The notes under the pieces were generated by a model. The model saw nothing but the letters and a program-made list of their open reading frames with translations. It made no database searches and was not told the DNA's origin. Position numbers and translations under genes: made by a program. 64,000 nucleotides of DNA from Lunatibacter salilacus (GTDB lineage: Bacteria; Bacteroidota; Bacteroidia; Cytophagales; Cyclobacteriaceae): positions 26,442 through 90,441 of the forward strand of contig NZ_VOLC01000025.1 of assembly GCF_009797935.1 (NCBI RefSeq), read 5' to 3'. Each line of letters begins with the position of its first letter. The first letter of the stretch is position 1. Positions 27,363 through 36,785 of this stretch are shown here, in pieces.

Positions 27363-28001
27363 TTATTTAATCCCCTCCAAACACTTCTCCATCGTCTGCA
27401 CAAACAGCTCCAAAGGCTGGGCTCCGGAAATGGCATACTGGTTGTTGAAAACAAAAAACGGCACTCCCCGAACTCCAATCTGCTGGGCCTCCAGGATATC
27501 CTGCCGAATACTGTCCGAAAACTCGCCCTTTTCCAGGCATTCCCGGACTCGCTCACCGTCTATTCCAACATCTTTCCCTAAATCCACCAACACATCCATA
27601 TCGGCGATGTTTTTCCCCTCCATAAAATAAGCCCTGAAAAGCCGCTCCTCCATATCACCGCCCTTTCCAACTGTCTTAGCCAACTGAATCAACCTATGGG
27701 CATCCATCGCATTGGCTACCTTAGTATCGTCCATGCTGTATTCCAAGCCCTCTTCTTTGGCCATATCCACCACATTCTGCACCATTTCTTGGGTTTGCTC
27801 CTTGGTCCATCCTTTGGTCTCGGCCAAATATTCCAGACTGTTTCGTGTAGGGTCGGTTTTCATATCCGGGTTGAGCAGAAAGCTCTTCCATACTATCGTC
27901 ACTTCATCTGTGAGATCAAGTTGCCTAAGTGCTCCTTCCATCCTCCGCTTTCCAATGTAGCAGAATGGACACATAATATCTGACCAAATTTGTATTTCCA
28001 T
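27363..28001 (-). CDS. DsbA-family (FrnE-like) thiol oxidoreductase
   Basis: 212 residues, no signal peptide, so cytoplasmic. The active site CPFC is at residues 11-14 (IWSDIMCPFCYIGKRR). FrnE-type features follow: SFLLNPDMKTDPTRNSLEYL, ANAMDAHRLIQLAKTVGKG, LFRAYFMEGKNIAD, and the cis-Pro loop GVRGVPFFVFNNQYAISGAQ near the end. Length is normal for the 2-hydroxychromene isomerase/DsbA-like subgroup. The family reduces or isomerises disulfides and is often linked to oxidative stress. It follows the lipoprotein gene at 28013-28465 by 11 bases, so they share a transcript. Confidence 0.93.
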   Translation of the reverse strand: MEIQIWSDIMCPFCYIGKRRMEGALRQLDLTDEVTIVWKSFLLNPDMKTDPTRNSLEYLAETKGWTKEQTQEMVQNVVDMAKEEGLEYSMDDTKVANAMDAHRLIQLAKTVGKGGDMEERLFRAYFMEGKNIADMDVLVDLGKDVGIDGERVRECLEKGEFSDSIRQDILEAQQIGVRGVPFFVFNNQYAISGAQPLELFVQTMEKCLEGIK

Positions 28002-28012
28002 GGTATTAACCT

Positions 28013-28465
28013 CTATTTCTTAATTCTAAACACATCACTCTTCAGTACAGTATGCTCTCCCGGAAACTGTAAATCGGGATTACTTTCTGCCGTTACAAAA
28101 ATTTGGGTGGGCCTCACAGGAATACTTCCCTCAAAACTCGCCCTATTGCTGTTCGAAAACATTCCTCTGCGATTTTTTAGTTCGCCAATATTACGGACTC
28201 CCTCGCCCTCTGTGTTTACCCACACGACATAGTTTCTTTTCGGAGGAGATAGCCGTTCAGGCAAAGCCAGGTTATTTACATCCAGTTTGACTACGTAATC
28301 TCCCTCTTTATTTTTTTTAACATCAGCCTTTGGATCTGCCCCCGGCACAACCGGAGATTCAGGGAAATAAATCTTTGTGGAACAACTGGCCACCATAAAT
28401 AATACCATCAATAAAAAAGGCAGCAAGGTCCTTTGTAGCTGAAAATTTGAATTCACGTTTTTCAT
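28013..28465 (-). CDS. Lipoprotein of unknown function
   Basis: 150 residues with lipoprotein signal LLPFLLMVLFMVASCSTK. The mature part looks like one beta-sandwich: VVKLDVNNLALPERLSPPKR, NYVVWVNTEGEGVRNIG, RRGMFSNSNRASFEGSIP and PTQIFVTAESNPDLQFPGE. The pattern (value, comparison, percentile-like small beta-domain) recalls anti-sigma-factor-associated periplasmic domains but no family is recognised. Upstream partner of the FrnE-like gene. Confidence 0.7.
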   Translation of the reverse strand: MKNVNSNFQLQRTLLPFLLMVLFMVASCSTKIYFPESPVVPGADPKADVKKNKEGDYVVKLDVNNLALPERLSPPKRNYVVWVNTEGEGVRNIGELKNRRGMFSNSNRASFEGSIPVRPTQIFVTAESNPDLQFPGEHTVLKSDVFRIKK

Positions 28466-28635
28466 AAGTAACTTGTTTGCGTAAAAAGATAAAAATTCAC
28501 CGGATATTGCAAATCATTCAATGTATAAATGACCAACCCTGAAAATTAAACCCATTATGGAAGGAAATAGTTTAGAGCCATCCATATACCCACTGGCATT
28601 AAAGAGGTTACATTAATCGCCAAAGAAATTCAAGT

Positions 28636-30024
28636 ATGCATATCAAAAATTATCCCACACCTTTACTGGGAATTATCTGCTTTATATCCATGACTGCCTG
28701 CGACACGCCACGCTACTGGACGGAAACCCAACTCACCTTTTCAGATCAAAACCATGAACTGGACTATAACGAGAATTTTTCCCCGGACGACCAATGGATA
28801 GTCTACGATACTAGGCCAAATCCCGCTGGAATCGCCCTAAATACCAAGATAGAAAAAGTACATGTATCCTCCAGAATCCAAGAAATTCTTTATCAGGTAA
28901 GCAACCCTACCCCTTTCGGTCCCGGAGTCGGCGCAGTCAGCTATCATCCGTTTCTTCCTCAGGTGGTGTTTATCCACGGATTGCAGCCGGCAAATGAAAA
29001 GCAGCCCTATGCGGCTCATAGACGCAGCGGCGTAATCCTAGACGAGCGCGATCCGGAGACCCTGCATTATATGGATTCCAGAGATATTTATGACCCCTTT
29101 ACACCTGGAGCCTTGCGTGGAGGAACCCACCGGCATCAATGGAGCGGAGATGGCGACTGGATGGGGTACACGTACAACGATGCATTGATGGTCGACCTAG
29201 AATCTAAAACAGGACAGAAAAATGATCTCCGAACTATAGGTGTATCCAAACGAATAGGCCCAAAAGTTCCCGTTAAACCAGACTCCTCAAATATCCAAGG
29301 GGAATGGTTTTCCGCATTGGTAGTCCCCGTCGTACCCAATCCCAAACCCGGAACCGATGAAATAAGTCGGGCGTATGAAGACTGGTGGGTGGGAAGCCAA
29401 GGTTACCGAAAACCGGACGATACCTACCAACGGGCTAGGGGATTTATTGGCGATTTGATCACAGATGATGGGGCAAATATCTCGGAAGTTTTCGTGGTAG
29501 ATATACCGGATGATATTCATATCCCGGGAAATGAAGGCCCTCTGGAAGGAACAGCGGAAACCATGCCTGCACCACCTAAAGGAGTAACTATAAGGAGGAT
29601 CACAAGAACGGAAAACAGAACCTATCCCGGTGTCTCCCCTAATCCCCGTCATTGGGTAAGTTCACCTGCGGATGGTTCTTATATTAGCTACTTGGCTAAA
29701 GACGACACCGGTATAGTACAGGTCTTTTTAGTATCACCTCTCGGTGGAGAGCCTATTCAGGCAACCCATCACGAAACGGACGTTCAAAGCATGGTTCGCT
29801 GGCATCCTACTTCTATCACGTTTGCGTATGTGACGGACAATAGCCTATTTACCGCGGAGGTTTCCTCCGAAGGAAAAGTATCAAACCCAACCCGAATTAC
29901 AGAAAAGAAAGAAGAAGCACCTTTCGCCCATTGTTGGTCAAGAAACGGGGCCCAGATAGCATTTAACAGGTACGTTACAAACGGAAATGACAGGTTTATT
30001 CAAATATTCATTGCCAAGCCTTAA
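28636..30024 (+). CDS. DUF3748 (YidR-like) secreted beta-propeller lipoprotein
   Basis: 462 residues. Lipoprotein signal LLGIICFISMTACDTP. The body is TolB-like: TQLTFSDQNHELDYNENFSP, DDQWIVYDTR, FGPGVGAVSYHPFLPQVVFI, GALRGGTHRHQWSGDGDW, and late blades such as VQSMVRWHPTSITFAYVTD. This matches the DUF3748 family typified by E. coli YidR, whose function is unknown. Single-gene unit on the plus strand. Confidence 0.85.
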   Translation: MHIKNYPTPLLGIICFISMTACDTPRYWTETQLTFSDQNHELDYNENFSPDDQWIVYDTRPNPAGIALNTKIEKVHVSSRIQEILYQVSNPTPFGPGVGAVSYHPFLPQVVFIHGLQPANEKQPYAAHRRSGVILDERDPETLHYMDSRDIYDPFTPGALRGGTHRHQWSGDGDWMGYTYNDALMVDLESKTGQKNDLRTIGVSKRIGPKVPVKPDSSNIQGEWFSALVVPVVPNPKPGTDEISRAYEDWWVGSQGYRKPDDTYQRARGFIGDLITDDGANISEVFVVDIPDDIHIPGNEGPLEGTAETMPAPPKGVTIRRITRTENRTYPGVSPNPRHWVSSPADGSYISYLAKDDTGIVQVFLVSPLGGEPIQATHHETDVQSMVRWHPTSITFAYVTDNSLFTAEVSSEGKVSNPTRITEKKEEAPFAHCWSRNGAQIAFNRYVTNGNDRFIQIFIAKP

Positions 30025-30066
30025 ACTGGTTGTTCAATAATGGCAGATTAAAAATCTGCCATGAGA

Positions 30067-30528
30067 TTATTTCTCCAACTCATACCATTCTATATCCTTT
30101 AGCGGCGCACGACGAAAATTACCGCTTCCCACTTCCTCCGGCGCATAATTTTTGGCCAGATAGTCCAGTATGGTTTCTTCCTGCGTTCCTAAATCCCATA
30201 AATTTTGGGTTTCCTGCATCCATACAATCATTTTTTTCCATCCATCTCTATCAGCACGATTTTGGGTAACCAGCTGTGCGGAATGGCAGGCAGTACAATG
30301 TGCGATTACCAGATTTAAACCTTCCCCATCCAACAGTCCTGTTTGTACATGAACGCCGTTTTCGATGCGATTTTCTATATCTTCTAGGGGAATCGGGGCA
30401 TCAGCGGCAATAAAATCTACTTGCTCCTGTACAGCAGTATCATAAAAAAAATAGCCTACTAAGACTAATATCAAAATACCCAGTCCCAGAATAATTGTAT
30501 AATACCTTGTATTTAGACGTTCCCGCAT
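30067..30528 (-). CDS. Cytochrome c subunit partnering the sulfite-dehydrogenase-like Mo protein
   Basis: About 153 residues from the ATG at 30526-30528 (a TTG three bases earlier is possible). N-terminal membrane anchor YYTIILGLGILILVLVGYFF. One haem-binding motif CTACHSAQLV follows GEGLNLVIAH; WKKMIVWMQETQNLWDL supplies the Met axial-ligand region. Its start lies 3 bases after the stop of the Mo protein gene, a tight co-translated pair. It would take electrons from the Mo enzyme at the periplasmic side of the inner membrane, like SorB with SorA. Confidence 0.88.
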   Translation of the reverse strand: MRERLNTRYYTIILGLGILILVLVGYFFYDTAVQEQVDFIAADAPIPLEDIENRIENGVHVQTGLLDGEGLNLVIAHCTACHSAQLVTQNRADRDGWKKMIVWMQETQNLWDLGTQEETILDYLAKNYAPEEVGSGNFRRAPLKDIEWYELEK

Positions 30529-30531
30529 CAA

Positions 30532-31761
30532 TTAAGTGACTTTAATAGCTATTCGGTGACAGGCATTATTTAGGTATCCCTTCGGGTTCCAGCCTGGCGT
30601 AAGCATGGGTTGACTCATACCGCTATCGTCTGTTGCCTTTACCCAAACTTCGTAATATCCCTTTTTAGGAAAGTCTACTTTAGCCTCAAAACCCTGCCAA
30701 GCATATTTGTTTTTGCCTCGCTCAAGCTGACAGGGTTTCCAAGTAGCCCCGAAATCAATGGAATATTCAGTTTTAGTAATTCGGCTTTCACCCGTCCAGG
30801 CATGTCCACGAATTCCAAGTGTTGCATTTTCCTTGATCATCGCACCACTTTTGGGATATGTGATAAGCGATTTAACGGGCATCTTTTCGATTATACACAT
30901 GTTTTCGTTGGCTACCTCAGCCCCAGCTTCAACCGGATCACAGGGAATAGAATAAGACGGAGGCGCCATTTTTTCACCGTCATGCACTCTATCTCTTACA
31001 GATAAAGCAGTCAACCATTTCCCCGACACAGACGCAGGAAACCCAGAGGCGATTAAGCGCAGCGGGTGACCATGTACCAGTGGGATGTCCTTCCCATTCA
31101 TCTGAAAAGCCACCAACGTTTCATCCTCACGTGCCTTGTCAATGGGAATACCCCGCGAAATTGCCTCCTTATTCGCATCCCTACTTAGATGAAGATCGGC
31201 TGCATGGAAACCAACATAAACCGCGTTACTTTTGATCCCTACATCTGCCAGTATATCCTTAAGGCGTACTCCTGTCCATTCGGCACAGGAGACCGCACCC
31301 AATTCCCACTGATTTCCTTCTGTGGGTGGGTAAAATTCCGATCGGCCATTGCCTCCACATTCCAAAACTAAATGATAGGTATGCCGGGGGAATTTTGTTT
31401 TCAACTCCTCAAGGGTATAGGTTTTCTCCTGATCTATGGCTTCCCCTTTGATAGTAAGGATCCATTTGGCTACATCGATATTTTCCGGCACCAATCCGTT
31501 ATTACGGATAAACATTTTATCAGCAGGAGTTATTTTGTCGTCAAGCAAGTGCGCTGGCGGTTCTACGTTCCATGGAAGATTGTTTCTAACGATTAGATCC
31601 TTGTGTTTCCCAAAGAGTTTTTGGGGGTCATTTTCCAAAGCTACCGGGAGATAACCTTTAGGAAGCGCAAATACAATATCCGTCCCCAACAGTGCTGCAA
31701 AGGAACCCAAGCTTGCCTTTTTAATGAAATTCCTTCTATCTGAAGGATCAAATGTGTTCAT
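30532..31761 (-). CDS. Sulfite oxidase/dehydrogenase-family molybdoenzyme (SorA/SoxC-like)
   Basis: About 409 residues from the ATG at 31759-31761, which puts the Tat motif SDRRNFIKKASLGSFAALLG at the N-terminus; a longer frame to 31848 has no such logic. The Mo domain shows LVLECGGNGRSEFYPP, QWELGAVSCAEWTGVRLKDI with the Mo-ligand Cys, and PLVHGHPLRLIASGFP. A dimerisation domain follows and ends PGWNPKGYLNNACHRI, as in SoxC/SorA. The reaction is likely oxidation of sulfite (or a related sulfur or other oxo substrate) with transfer to the cytochrome encoded next. Operon of two genes. Confidence 0.9.
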   Translation of the reverse strand: MNTFDPSDRRNFIKKASLGSFAALLGTDIVFALPKGYLPVALENDPQKLFGKHKDLIVRNNLPWNVEPPAHLLDDKITPADKMFIRNNGLVPENIDVAKWILTIKGEAIDQEKTYTLEELKTKFPRHTYHLVLECGGNGRSEFYPPTEGNQWELGAVSCAEWTGVRLKDILADVGIKSNAVYVGFHAADLHLSRDANKEAISRGIPIDKAREDETLVAFQMNGKDIPLVHGHPLRLIASGFPASVSGKWLTALSVRDRVHDGEKMAPPSYSIPCDPVEAGAEVANENMCIIEKMPVKSLITYPKSGAMIKENATLGIRGHAWTGESRITKTEYSIDFGATWKPCQLERGKNKYAWQGFEAKVDFPKKGYYEVWVKATDDSGMSQPMLTPGWNPKGYLNNACHRIAIKVT

Positions 31762-31984
31762 ATTTTGAAAATCAATCTGTGTGTTCCAAGGTTGCCAAAT
31801 TATCGGTTTTTTGGATACAAACCAAAAAAAGCACCATGGGTTTGCCATAATTCTATTCGGAAAGCCTCCTAATGAAACTATTTAAAACGGAGGAGATACT
31901 ATCGAAAAAAGGTTTTCTTCCAGATAGGTAAAGTCAATATCTTTTAATTGGAAAAAAGATTGGATTATACAAATTCAACGGACT

Positions 31985-32683
31985 TTAGAGAACATTGAAA
32001 TAGGAATTTAATTCCTCAGTCATCCGGCTCTTATCCTCTAGATCCTTAATAATCAACCCTTTTTCCAATAACACTATACGGTCACAGATCTCTGTGACAT
32101 GATTCAGGTCGTGGCTGGAAATCAGAAAGGTAACTTGGTTGGCTTCCTTCTCCTGCAAAATCAACTTTTTTAGACGTATCTGGGAACTCGGGTCAAGGTT
32201 CTCAAAGGGTTCATCCAGCAATACCGCCTCGGGGTTTCCCAGCATAGCTGCAGCTATGCCTACTTTCTTTATATTACCCTTAGACAGATCGCGGATAAAT
32301 TTTTTCTTACCCAATATTTCATCGTTGAATAAATCTCTAAACCGCTCCAAGTGTATATCAAGATCTTCCTTTGAAAGCCGGTATATCTTTCTCAAGGCCT
32401 GAAAGTATTCATCCGGAGTCAGGTAAGAAAGTAACATGTGTTCATCGAGAAAAGCCCCAACTTTGGACTTCCAATTCTCTGAATGGCCCACATCCTCTCC
32501 GTCAACATACACATTTCCCTCTGTCGCACGTACTAAGTCCAACATGATCCGGAAAAAGGTGGTTTTTCCCGCCCCGTTATTCCCCACCAACCCAAAGCAT
32601 TCAGACTTGGGTATAGTCAGGAAGGGAATGTCAAGTACAGTAGTGTCTTTATAGATTTTTTTAAGAGACTTTACTTCTATCAT
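31985..32683 (-). CDS. ABC transporter ATP-binding protein
   Basis: 232 residues. Walker A GLVGNNGAGKTTFF, signature-like DLSKGNIKKVGIA (LSKGN in place of LSGGQ), Walker B AVLLDEPFENLDP, and H-loop ISSHDLNHV. Short single-domain NBD of the ABC-2 type. It overlaps the membrane protein gene at 32680 by four bases on the same strand, so the two form one exporter. Confidence 0.95.
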   Translation of the reverse strand: MIEVKSLKKIYKDTTVLDIPFLTIPKSECFGLVGNNGAGKTTFFRIMLDLVRATEGNVYVDGEDVGHSENWKSKVGAFLDEHMLLSYLTPDEYFQALRKIYRLSKEDLDIHLERFRDLFNDEILGKKKFIRDLSKGNIKKVGIAAAMLGNPEAVLLDEPFENLDPSSQIRLKKLILQEKEANQVTFLISSHDLNHVTEICDRIVLLEKGLIIKDLEDKSRMTEELNSYFNVL

Positions 32684-34167
32684 AATTCTTGTCTAAACGA
32701 GGAGGAAATTTCATACCTGTTGTTGAGTACTTTTTGAACGGAGATATCGGACAGTTTGGGATAGGCAATCATGCCAAGCAACCCGATTACCCCCAAGGCA
32801 ATCAACCCCGCATAGTCACCACCCAGATAAGCCACCGGCAAAAACACCACATAAGGTGCCGCCATCATGGGTATAATCATCAAAAACTGGGCGATGCCCA
32901 CTCCTTCGTAATTGAACATAGCGCCCTTATTCAAATCCATGGGTTTTGGTTTCCAGAGTGCCAGGTATATGACCAAATGAACAGTTATGCCCATATTGAA
33001 GAGGAATGTGGCCAGGTGTATCCATAAAATATCCCATCCGAAATAAGCGTATGGAATAGATAGTAGAAAACAAACTACTGATACCCCCGCGAACAGCAGG
33101 TACTTGCCCTTCACCAATGCTTCCAATCCCCGACGTTGATGTAGAAAGAAATCAAAACTGGCCGAGTTCCAGCTCAGAAAAAGCTGCCCATACTGCAACA
33201 TAAATATCCCGGTGATAAACATGCCCACAAAGATGAAGAGATAGGAGAACCCATCCTGGGAAACATAGGCAGGGTTGACGTAGAAAATCAACCCATATAA
33301 CAGAAAAAAAAAGCAGAGTGTTAGGTACGTGCGACTCTTCTTGTGGCGAAGAATCAGCTTCCACTCCAGATTGGCCATCTCTCCTGCCATTCCAAACTTA
33401 GATAAAAACCCCAAAGAAGCAGCTCCAGAATGAAAGGGATCTTCCTCCCCAATATCTTCCAAATAGGCATTTTGACGGTAAAAGGCAAAACACAGGAAAT
33501 AGCTGCAGACCATCACCAACGCCAACAATACCACCGGCACCGCATGCTCCAGCGCAAAGGTAAAAACCGGCTCAAAAAAAGCTCCAATATCAAACCAACC
33601 GAAATAAGCAGAACCTGAACCCAAAAGAATAACAGCGAACAGAACCAAAATTACCACAAAACTATCTTCAAAGCGTTGCTTAAACCAAAGCATAAACCAA
33701 TGGATGGACCAACTCGTCAGTAATACCGACCCCAACCAAACCCAAGAAGCTATTAAACCGTAACTAGGTGCTATTTCCAGATAAGCAAATGGACCAAATA
33801 GCAATAATGGAATAATGCTTAACGGAGAAATAAAAGAGGAAATCAGTAAATAATGAATAATTCCAGATTTGGGGATAGGAAGGTGTAGGAAATTCTCGAG
33901 GGAAAATACAGGTAGTTGTTGGACGAAATAGCGATAGATAATCTCAAACAGGAAAAAATAGATCAGGTAGGTATTGAGAAATTCCGCTGTGTTTTTGGGG
34001 GAGAAAAACTCCTCAATAATGTACTTCATTCCAATGCCGATCAGCAACAGATAACCCATCAACAACAAGGCCATAAACCCAAGAAATATACCGATGGCCA
34101 GACTCCGGGCAAAAGAGGTGGAGCGGCTTCGCTTCAATATTTCAAGTTGGATAAAGGTTTTGATCAT
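32680..34167 (-). CDS. DUF5687-family ABC-2-type permease
   Basis: 495 residues with about 12 hydrophobic helices, for example SLAIGIFLGFMALLLMGYLL, FVVILVLFAVILLGSGSAYF, YLTLCFFFLLYGLIFYV and FLMIIPMMAAPYVVFLPVAY. ENFLHLPIPKSGIIHYLL at about residue 90 is characteristic of DUF5687 proteins, which pair with a single NBD in Bacteroidota. It is co-encoded with the NBD downstream; substrate unknown. Confidence 0.88.
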   Translation of the reverse strand: MIKTFIQLEILKRSRSTSFARSLAIGIFLGFMALLLMGYLLLIGIGMKYIIEEFFSPKNTAEFLNTYLIYFFLFEIIYRYFVQQLPVFSLENFLHLPIPKSGIIHYLLISSFISPLSIIPLLLFGPFAYLEIAPSYGLIASWVWLGSVLLTSWSIHWFMLWFKQRFEDSFVVILVLFAVILLGSGSAYFGWFDIGAFFEPVFTFALEHAVPVVLLALVMVCSYFLCFAFYRQNAYLEDIGEEDPFHSGAASLGFLSKFGMAGEMANLEWKLILRHKKSRTYLTLCFFFLLYGLIFYVNPAYVSQDGFSYLFIFVGMFITGIFMLQYGQLFLSWNSASFDFFLHQRRGLEALVKGKYLLFAGVSVVCFLLSIPYAYFGWDILWIHLATFLFNMGITVHLVIYLALWKPKPMDLNKGAMFNYEGVGIAQFLMIIPMMAAPYVVFLPVAYLGGDYAGLIALGVIGLLGMIAYPKLSDISVQKVLNNRYEISSSFRQEL

Positions 34168-34412
34168 TAGGGCTATCTAAGGGATTGTCAAATATATTCT
34201 CTTTAAGAATTATCTGAAAAATAAGAAAAAATTCCCAACATCCCTTGGAAAGGTGGTATTTGTGTACGTTATTTTATTATTGGAAGGATATGTACCAATA
34301 GTATCGAATGGAACCACGGCTGACAGCTGCCAACCGTAGCACATAAAAAAGTTAAAGCAACAATTAATTCCTAATGGGCAAAACAAACCTAATTTGTTCA
34401 GTTTAAATAAAA

Positions 34413-34536
34413 CCTAAAATCCGCGGGACATTCCTGTAACTAGGTAATCCTTTTGAAAAAAACCTTCCAGGTTGCAATCAAAAAATTTGAACAACTAGTT
34501 GATTATCAATAAACCTGAAAGGTTTACGCATTAATG
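34413..34536 (-). repeat. Imperfect-palindromic intergenic repeat, copy 1
   Basis: Reads in the minus direction as AAACCTTTCAGGTTT, a spacer with CTAGTTGTTCAAATT, then AACCTGGAAGGTTTTTTT, AAGGATTACC, GTTACAGGAA and GCGGATTTTAGG. The same order of blocks occurs at 58652-58779 on the plus strand. The paired AACCTGGAAGG/CCTTTCAGGTT arms can fold into a hairpin with a T tail. Confidence 0.75.
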
Positions 34537-34613
34537 TAAAATACTATTTGGAAGTCAGTGGAAAATTATACCCCAATCCCCCAATTCGCACCTATATACC
34601 AGTATAGCTTCCG

Positions 34614-34687
34614 CCTTGCAGATTTTGGCGTTAAGAAATCCGGGCAGTGCGGCGGCAAAGGCAGAGGCATGTTTGACGAAGTTTTTG
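34614..34687 (+). repeat. Short degenerate repeat shared with 46.4 kb
   Basis: CCTTGCAGATT, then AAGAAATCCGGGCAG, GCGGCGGCAAAGGCA and GACGAAGTTTTTG. The same blocks, with small indels, are at 46373-46432. Probably remains of a once-coding or mobile sequence. Confidence 0.6.
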
Positions 34688-34955
34688 GTACTAAAAGTGT
34701 TTAGGATAAATTCTATTTTTGACCTGCAGCAAAAAAGTAACAAGGTATAACAATGTCGTAACTGCTCTAAACCTCCGCAAAAGATGTGAACTAAAGAAAA
34801 ATCAATAATAGAGTCTAGTTGAACGGCAATAGTTGGATTTAAATAAATGATGGATAACGGAGGAATTTCACTTGAAAAAAAAAGCATCGATGTGGTACGC
34901 AGATTTTGTATATTTGAGAAGTGCCTATTTCTATAGATTTTTATAAATTTACACC

Positions 34956-35837
34956 ATGTCAAATTCAGTACCTCCCAAACTACCTATCCGTTTACGCACC
35001 ATGTGTCCCGAGGACTTGGAAGCAGCCATGGAATTAAAAAATGCCGAAGGCTGGAACCAAACGATTTTCGATTGGGAACTTTTCATGGAAAACAGCCCGG
35101 AATCATGTCTTGTTGCAACATACCGAGATAAGGTAATCGGTACCGTGACTGGGATAAATTACGAAAACAAAGTGGCTTGGATAGGAATGATGCTTGTGAA
35201 CCAAGCCTACCGTGGACAAGGTGTCAGTAAGATGTTGATGACGGCGGTTATCCAAAGCCTCGAAGCTGCCTCCTCCATCAAGTTGGATGCTACACCAGCT
35301 GGCTATCCGGTTTATGATAAACTCGGGTTCAAGCAGGAATATGCTTTAATTCGGATGACCACCGACAAATTTACACCCTCTCTGATCTTTGAAGAAAATT
35401 CCGCTAATGTCATTCCCCTTACATCCGAGAATCTTTTTGAAATATTTCCAATGGACAAAGGAGCTTTCGGTTCAGACCGGAAGCTAGTTCTCATACATGC
35501 CCAGCGCCAGCAACCCGATTTGGCCTGTATGTATAAGGAGGATGGGAATGTAAAAGGATTCCTTTTGGCACGAAGTGGGACCAGATATTTGCACATTGGC
35601 CCATTGGTGGCGACTGACGCACAAGTGGCAAAAACTTTACTTAGTTTTGCATGTATTCGGACAAGGGATGTACCTTTGGTATTGGATTCGTCTGTTTCAA
35701 ACTCCCATTGGGTGTCTTGGCTCGAATCTTGTGGTTTCAAAAAGCAGCGTGACTTATACCGCATGTATTTGAAATCCAACTCACATCCAGGCAAACCTGA
35801 ACAGTGCTTTCTCGTGGCAGGTCCGGAATTGGGTTAA
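34956..35837 (+). CDS. GNAT-family N-acetyltransferase, two-domain type
   Basis: 293 residues. The N-terminal GNAT domain shows RTMCPEDLEAAMELKNAEGW, CLVATYRDKVIGTVTGI and the acetyl-CoA loop VNQAYRGQGVSKMLM, then the YPVYDKLGFKQE motif. The C-terminal ~140 residues match the second domain seen in YitH/HolE-like GNATs (RSGTRYLHIGPLVATDAQ, WVSWLESCGFKKQRDLYRMY). It probably acetylates a small molecule or a peptide; substrate unknown. It ends 28 bases before the DUF481-type gene. Confidence 0.9.
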   Translation: MSNSVPPKLPIRLRTMCPEDLEAAMELKNAEGWNQTIFDWELFMENSPESCLVATYRDKVIGTVTGINYENKVAWIGMMLVNQAYRGQGVSKMLMTAVIQSLEAASSIKLDATPAGYPVYDKLGFKQEYALIRMTTDKFTPSLIFEENSANVIPLTSENLFEIFPMDKGAFGSDRKLVLIHAQRQQPDLACMYKEDGNVKGFLLARSGTRYLHIGPLVATDAQVAKTLLSFACIRTRDVPLVLDSSVSNSHWVSWLESCGFKKQRDLYRMYLKSNSHPGKPEQCFLVAGPELG

Positions 35838-35864
35838 GCCAATCGAATCCTTCTGAATAATTTC

Positions 35865-36695
35865 TTGAATCTAAAATTAACAGGTTTGCACATCAAATAC
35901 CCTCCGTTGCTAATTTTCCTTTTCCTTTTTTTCCTTGCTTTTGCCTTCAGCAGCGAAGCGCAGATCCTCAACATAGAGAGGCTGCGGATGGAAAAGGATA
36001 CGGCAAAACATTTCCAGTTCAAGACGACATTCGGGTTAAATGTATTTAACCGCAGTGCCGGTATTGAAGATCCGGTCAATTTGTTCGGATACAATCTGGA
36101 TGTAAACGCCATTTATTATCCAAAACGGCATGCCTATGTATTCGTTTCCAATTTTGATTACCTCCGAATCAACGAATCGGATTTTCTAAACTTTGGATTT
36201 GTCCACGGGCGGGTCAATTTCAACCGGGAAAACAAAGTCAATTACGAAACCTACCTACAATATTCCTTTGATAATTTCCGGGGCCTTGATCCCAGGCTAC
36301 TGGCGGGAGGATCTGTTCGGATCAACATGGTCAAAAATGACCGTGTAGACTTCATATTAGGCCTGGGAGGACTGCAGGAATGGGAAACATGGCAGCATCC
36401 CTACACCGAGGAGGTCGTTCAGGTCAGTCTAATAAAAAGCTCCAATTACCTGTCGCTGAGAGCTACTTTAAATGACTATGTGGATGTCAACTTGGTCAAC
36501 TATTATCAGGTGGGCTATGATAGGGACATTTCAGATTTCCGACAAAGGATCAACAGCTCTACCATCATCAACACCAAAATCACGGAACGATTTTCTTTGA
36601 CTAATAGCTTTGATATAAGTTATGAGAACCGACCCATTGTACCAGTGACCAATGTGATCTTTGCTTTTAGGACCGGTCTATCACTCAATTTTTAA
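35865..36695 (+). CDS. DUF481-like outer-membrane beta-barrel protein
   Basis: 276 residues. No ATG precedes the signal peptide; the best start is TTG at 35865 (MNLKLTGLHIKY), since the only upstream in-frame codons lead to the previous gene's stop. Signal LLIFLFLFFLAFAFSSEAQ. The mature part has alternating short strands (FLGLNVFNRSAG-like opening, YVFVSNFDYLRINES, VNYETYLQYSFDNFRGLDP, NRPIVPVTNVIFAFRTGLSL) ending in a C-terminal F, as in a DUF481 outer-membrane barrel. Follows the GNAT gene closely. Confidence 0.75.
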   Translation: MNLKLTGLHIKYPPLLIFLFLFFLAFAFSSEAQILNIERLRMEKDTAKHFQFKTTFGLNVFNRSAGIEDPVNLFGYNLDVNAIYYPKRHAYVFVSNFDYLRINESDFLNFGFVHGRVNFNRENKVNYETYLQYSFDNFRGLDPRLLAGGSVRINMVKNDRVDFILGLGGLQEWETWQHPYTEEVVQVSLIKSSNYLSLRATLNDYVDVNLVNYYQVGYDRDISDFRQRINSSTIINTKITERFSLTNSFDISYENRPIVPVTNVIFAFRTGLSLNF

Positions 36696-36785
36696 GCGGC
36701 ATACAATCAGGACAATAACCGCCTCTCCGATCTAAATTCATTGCCGGAGGGAAGCGGATTTGAATTAATTTTATAACTTGCGGTG

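Larger units (their letters stand above)
34168..34955. other. 788-base divergent gap with two repeat remnants
   Basis: Between the DUF5687 gene (minus) and the GNAT gene (plus). It holds the palindromic repeat at 34413-34536 and the short repeat at 34614-34687, described separately. TATATTTG (34909-34916) is a possible -7 element for the GNAT gene. The remainder shows no gene. Confidence 0.5.

Noticed and set aside
34555..34962. 135-residue minus-strand open frame in the divergent gap
   Set aside because: Low-complexity, overlaps a degenerate repeat and the GNAT start; no motif or signal.
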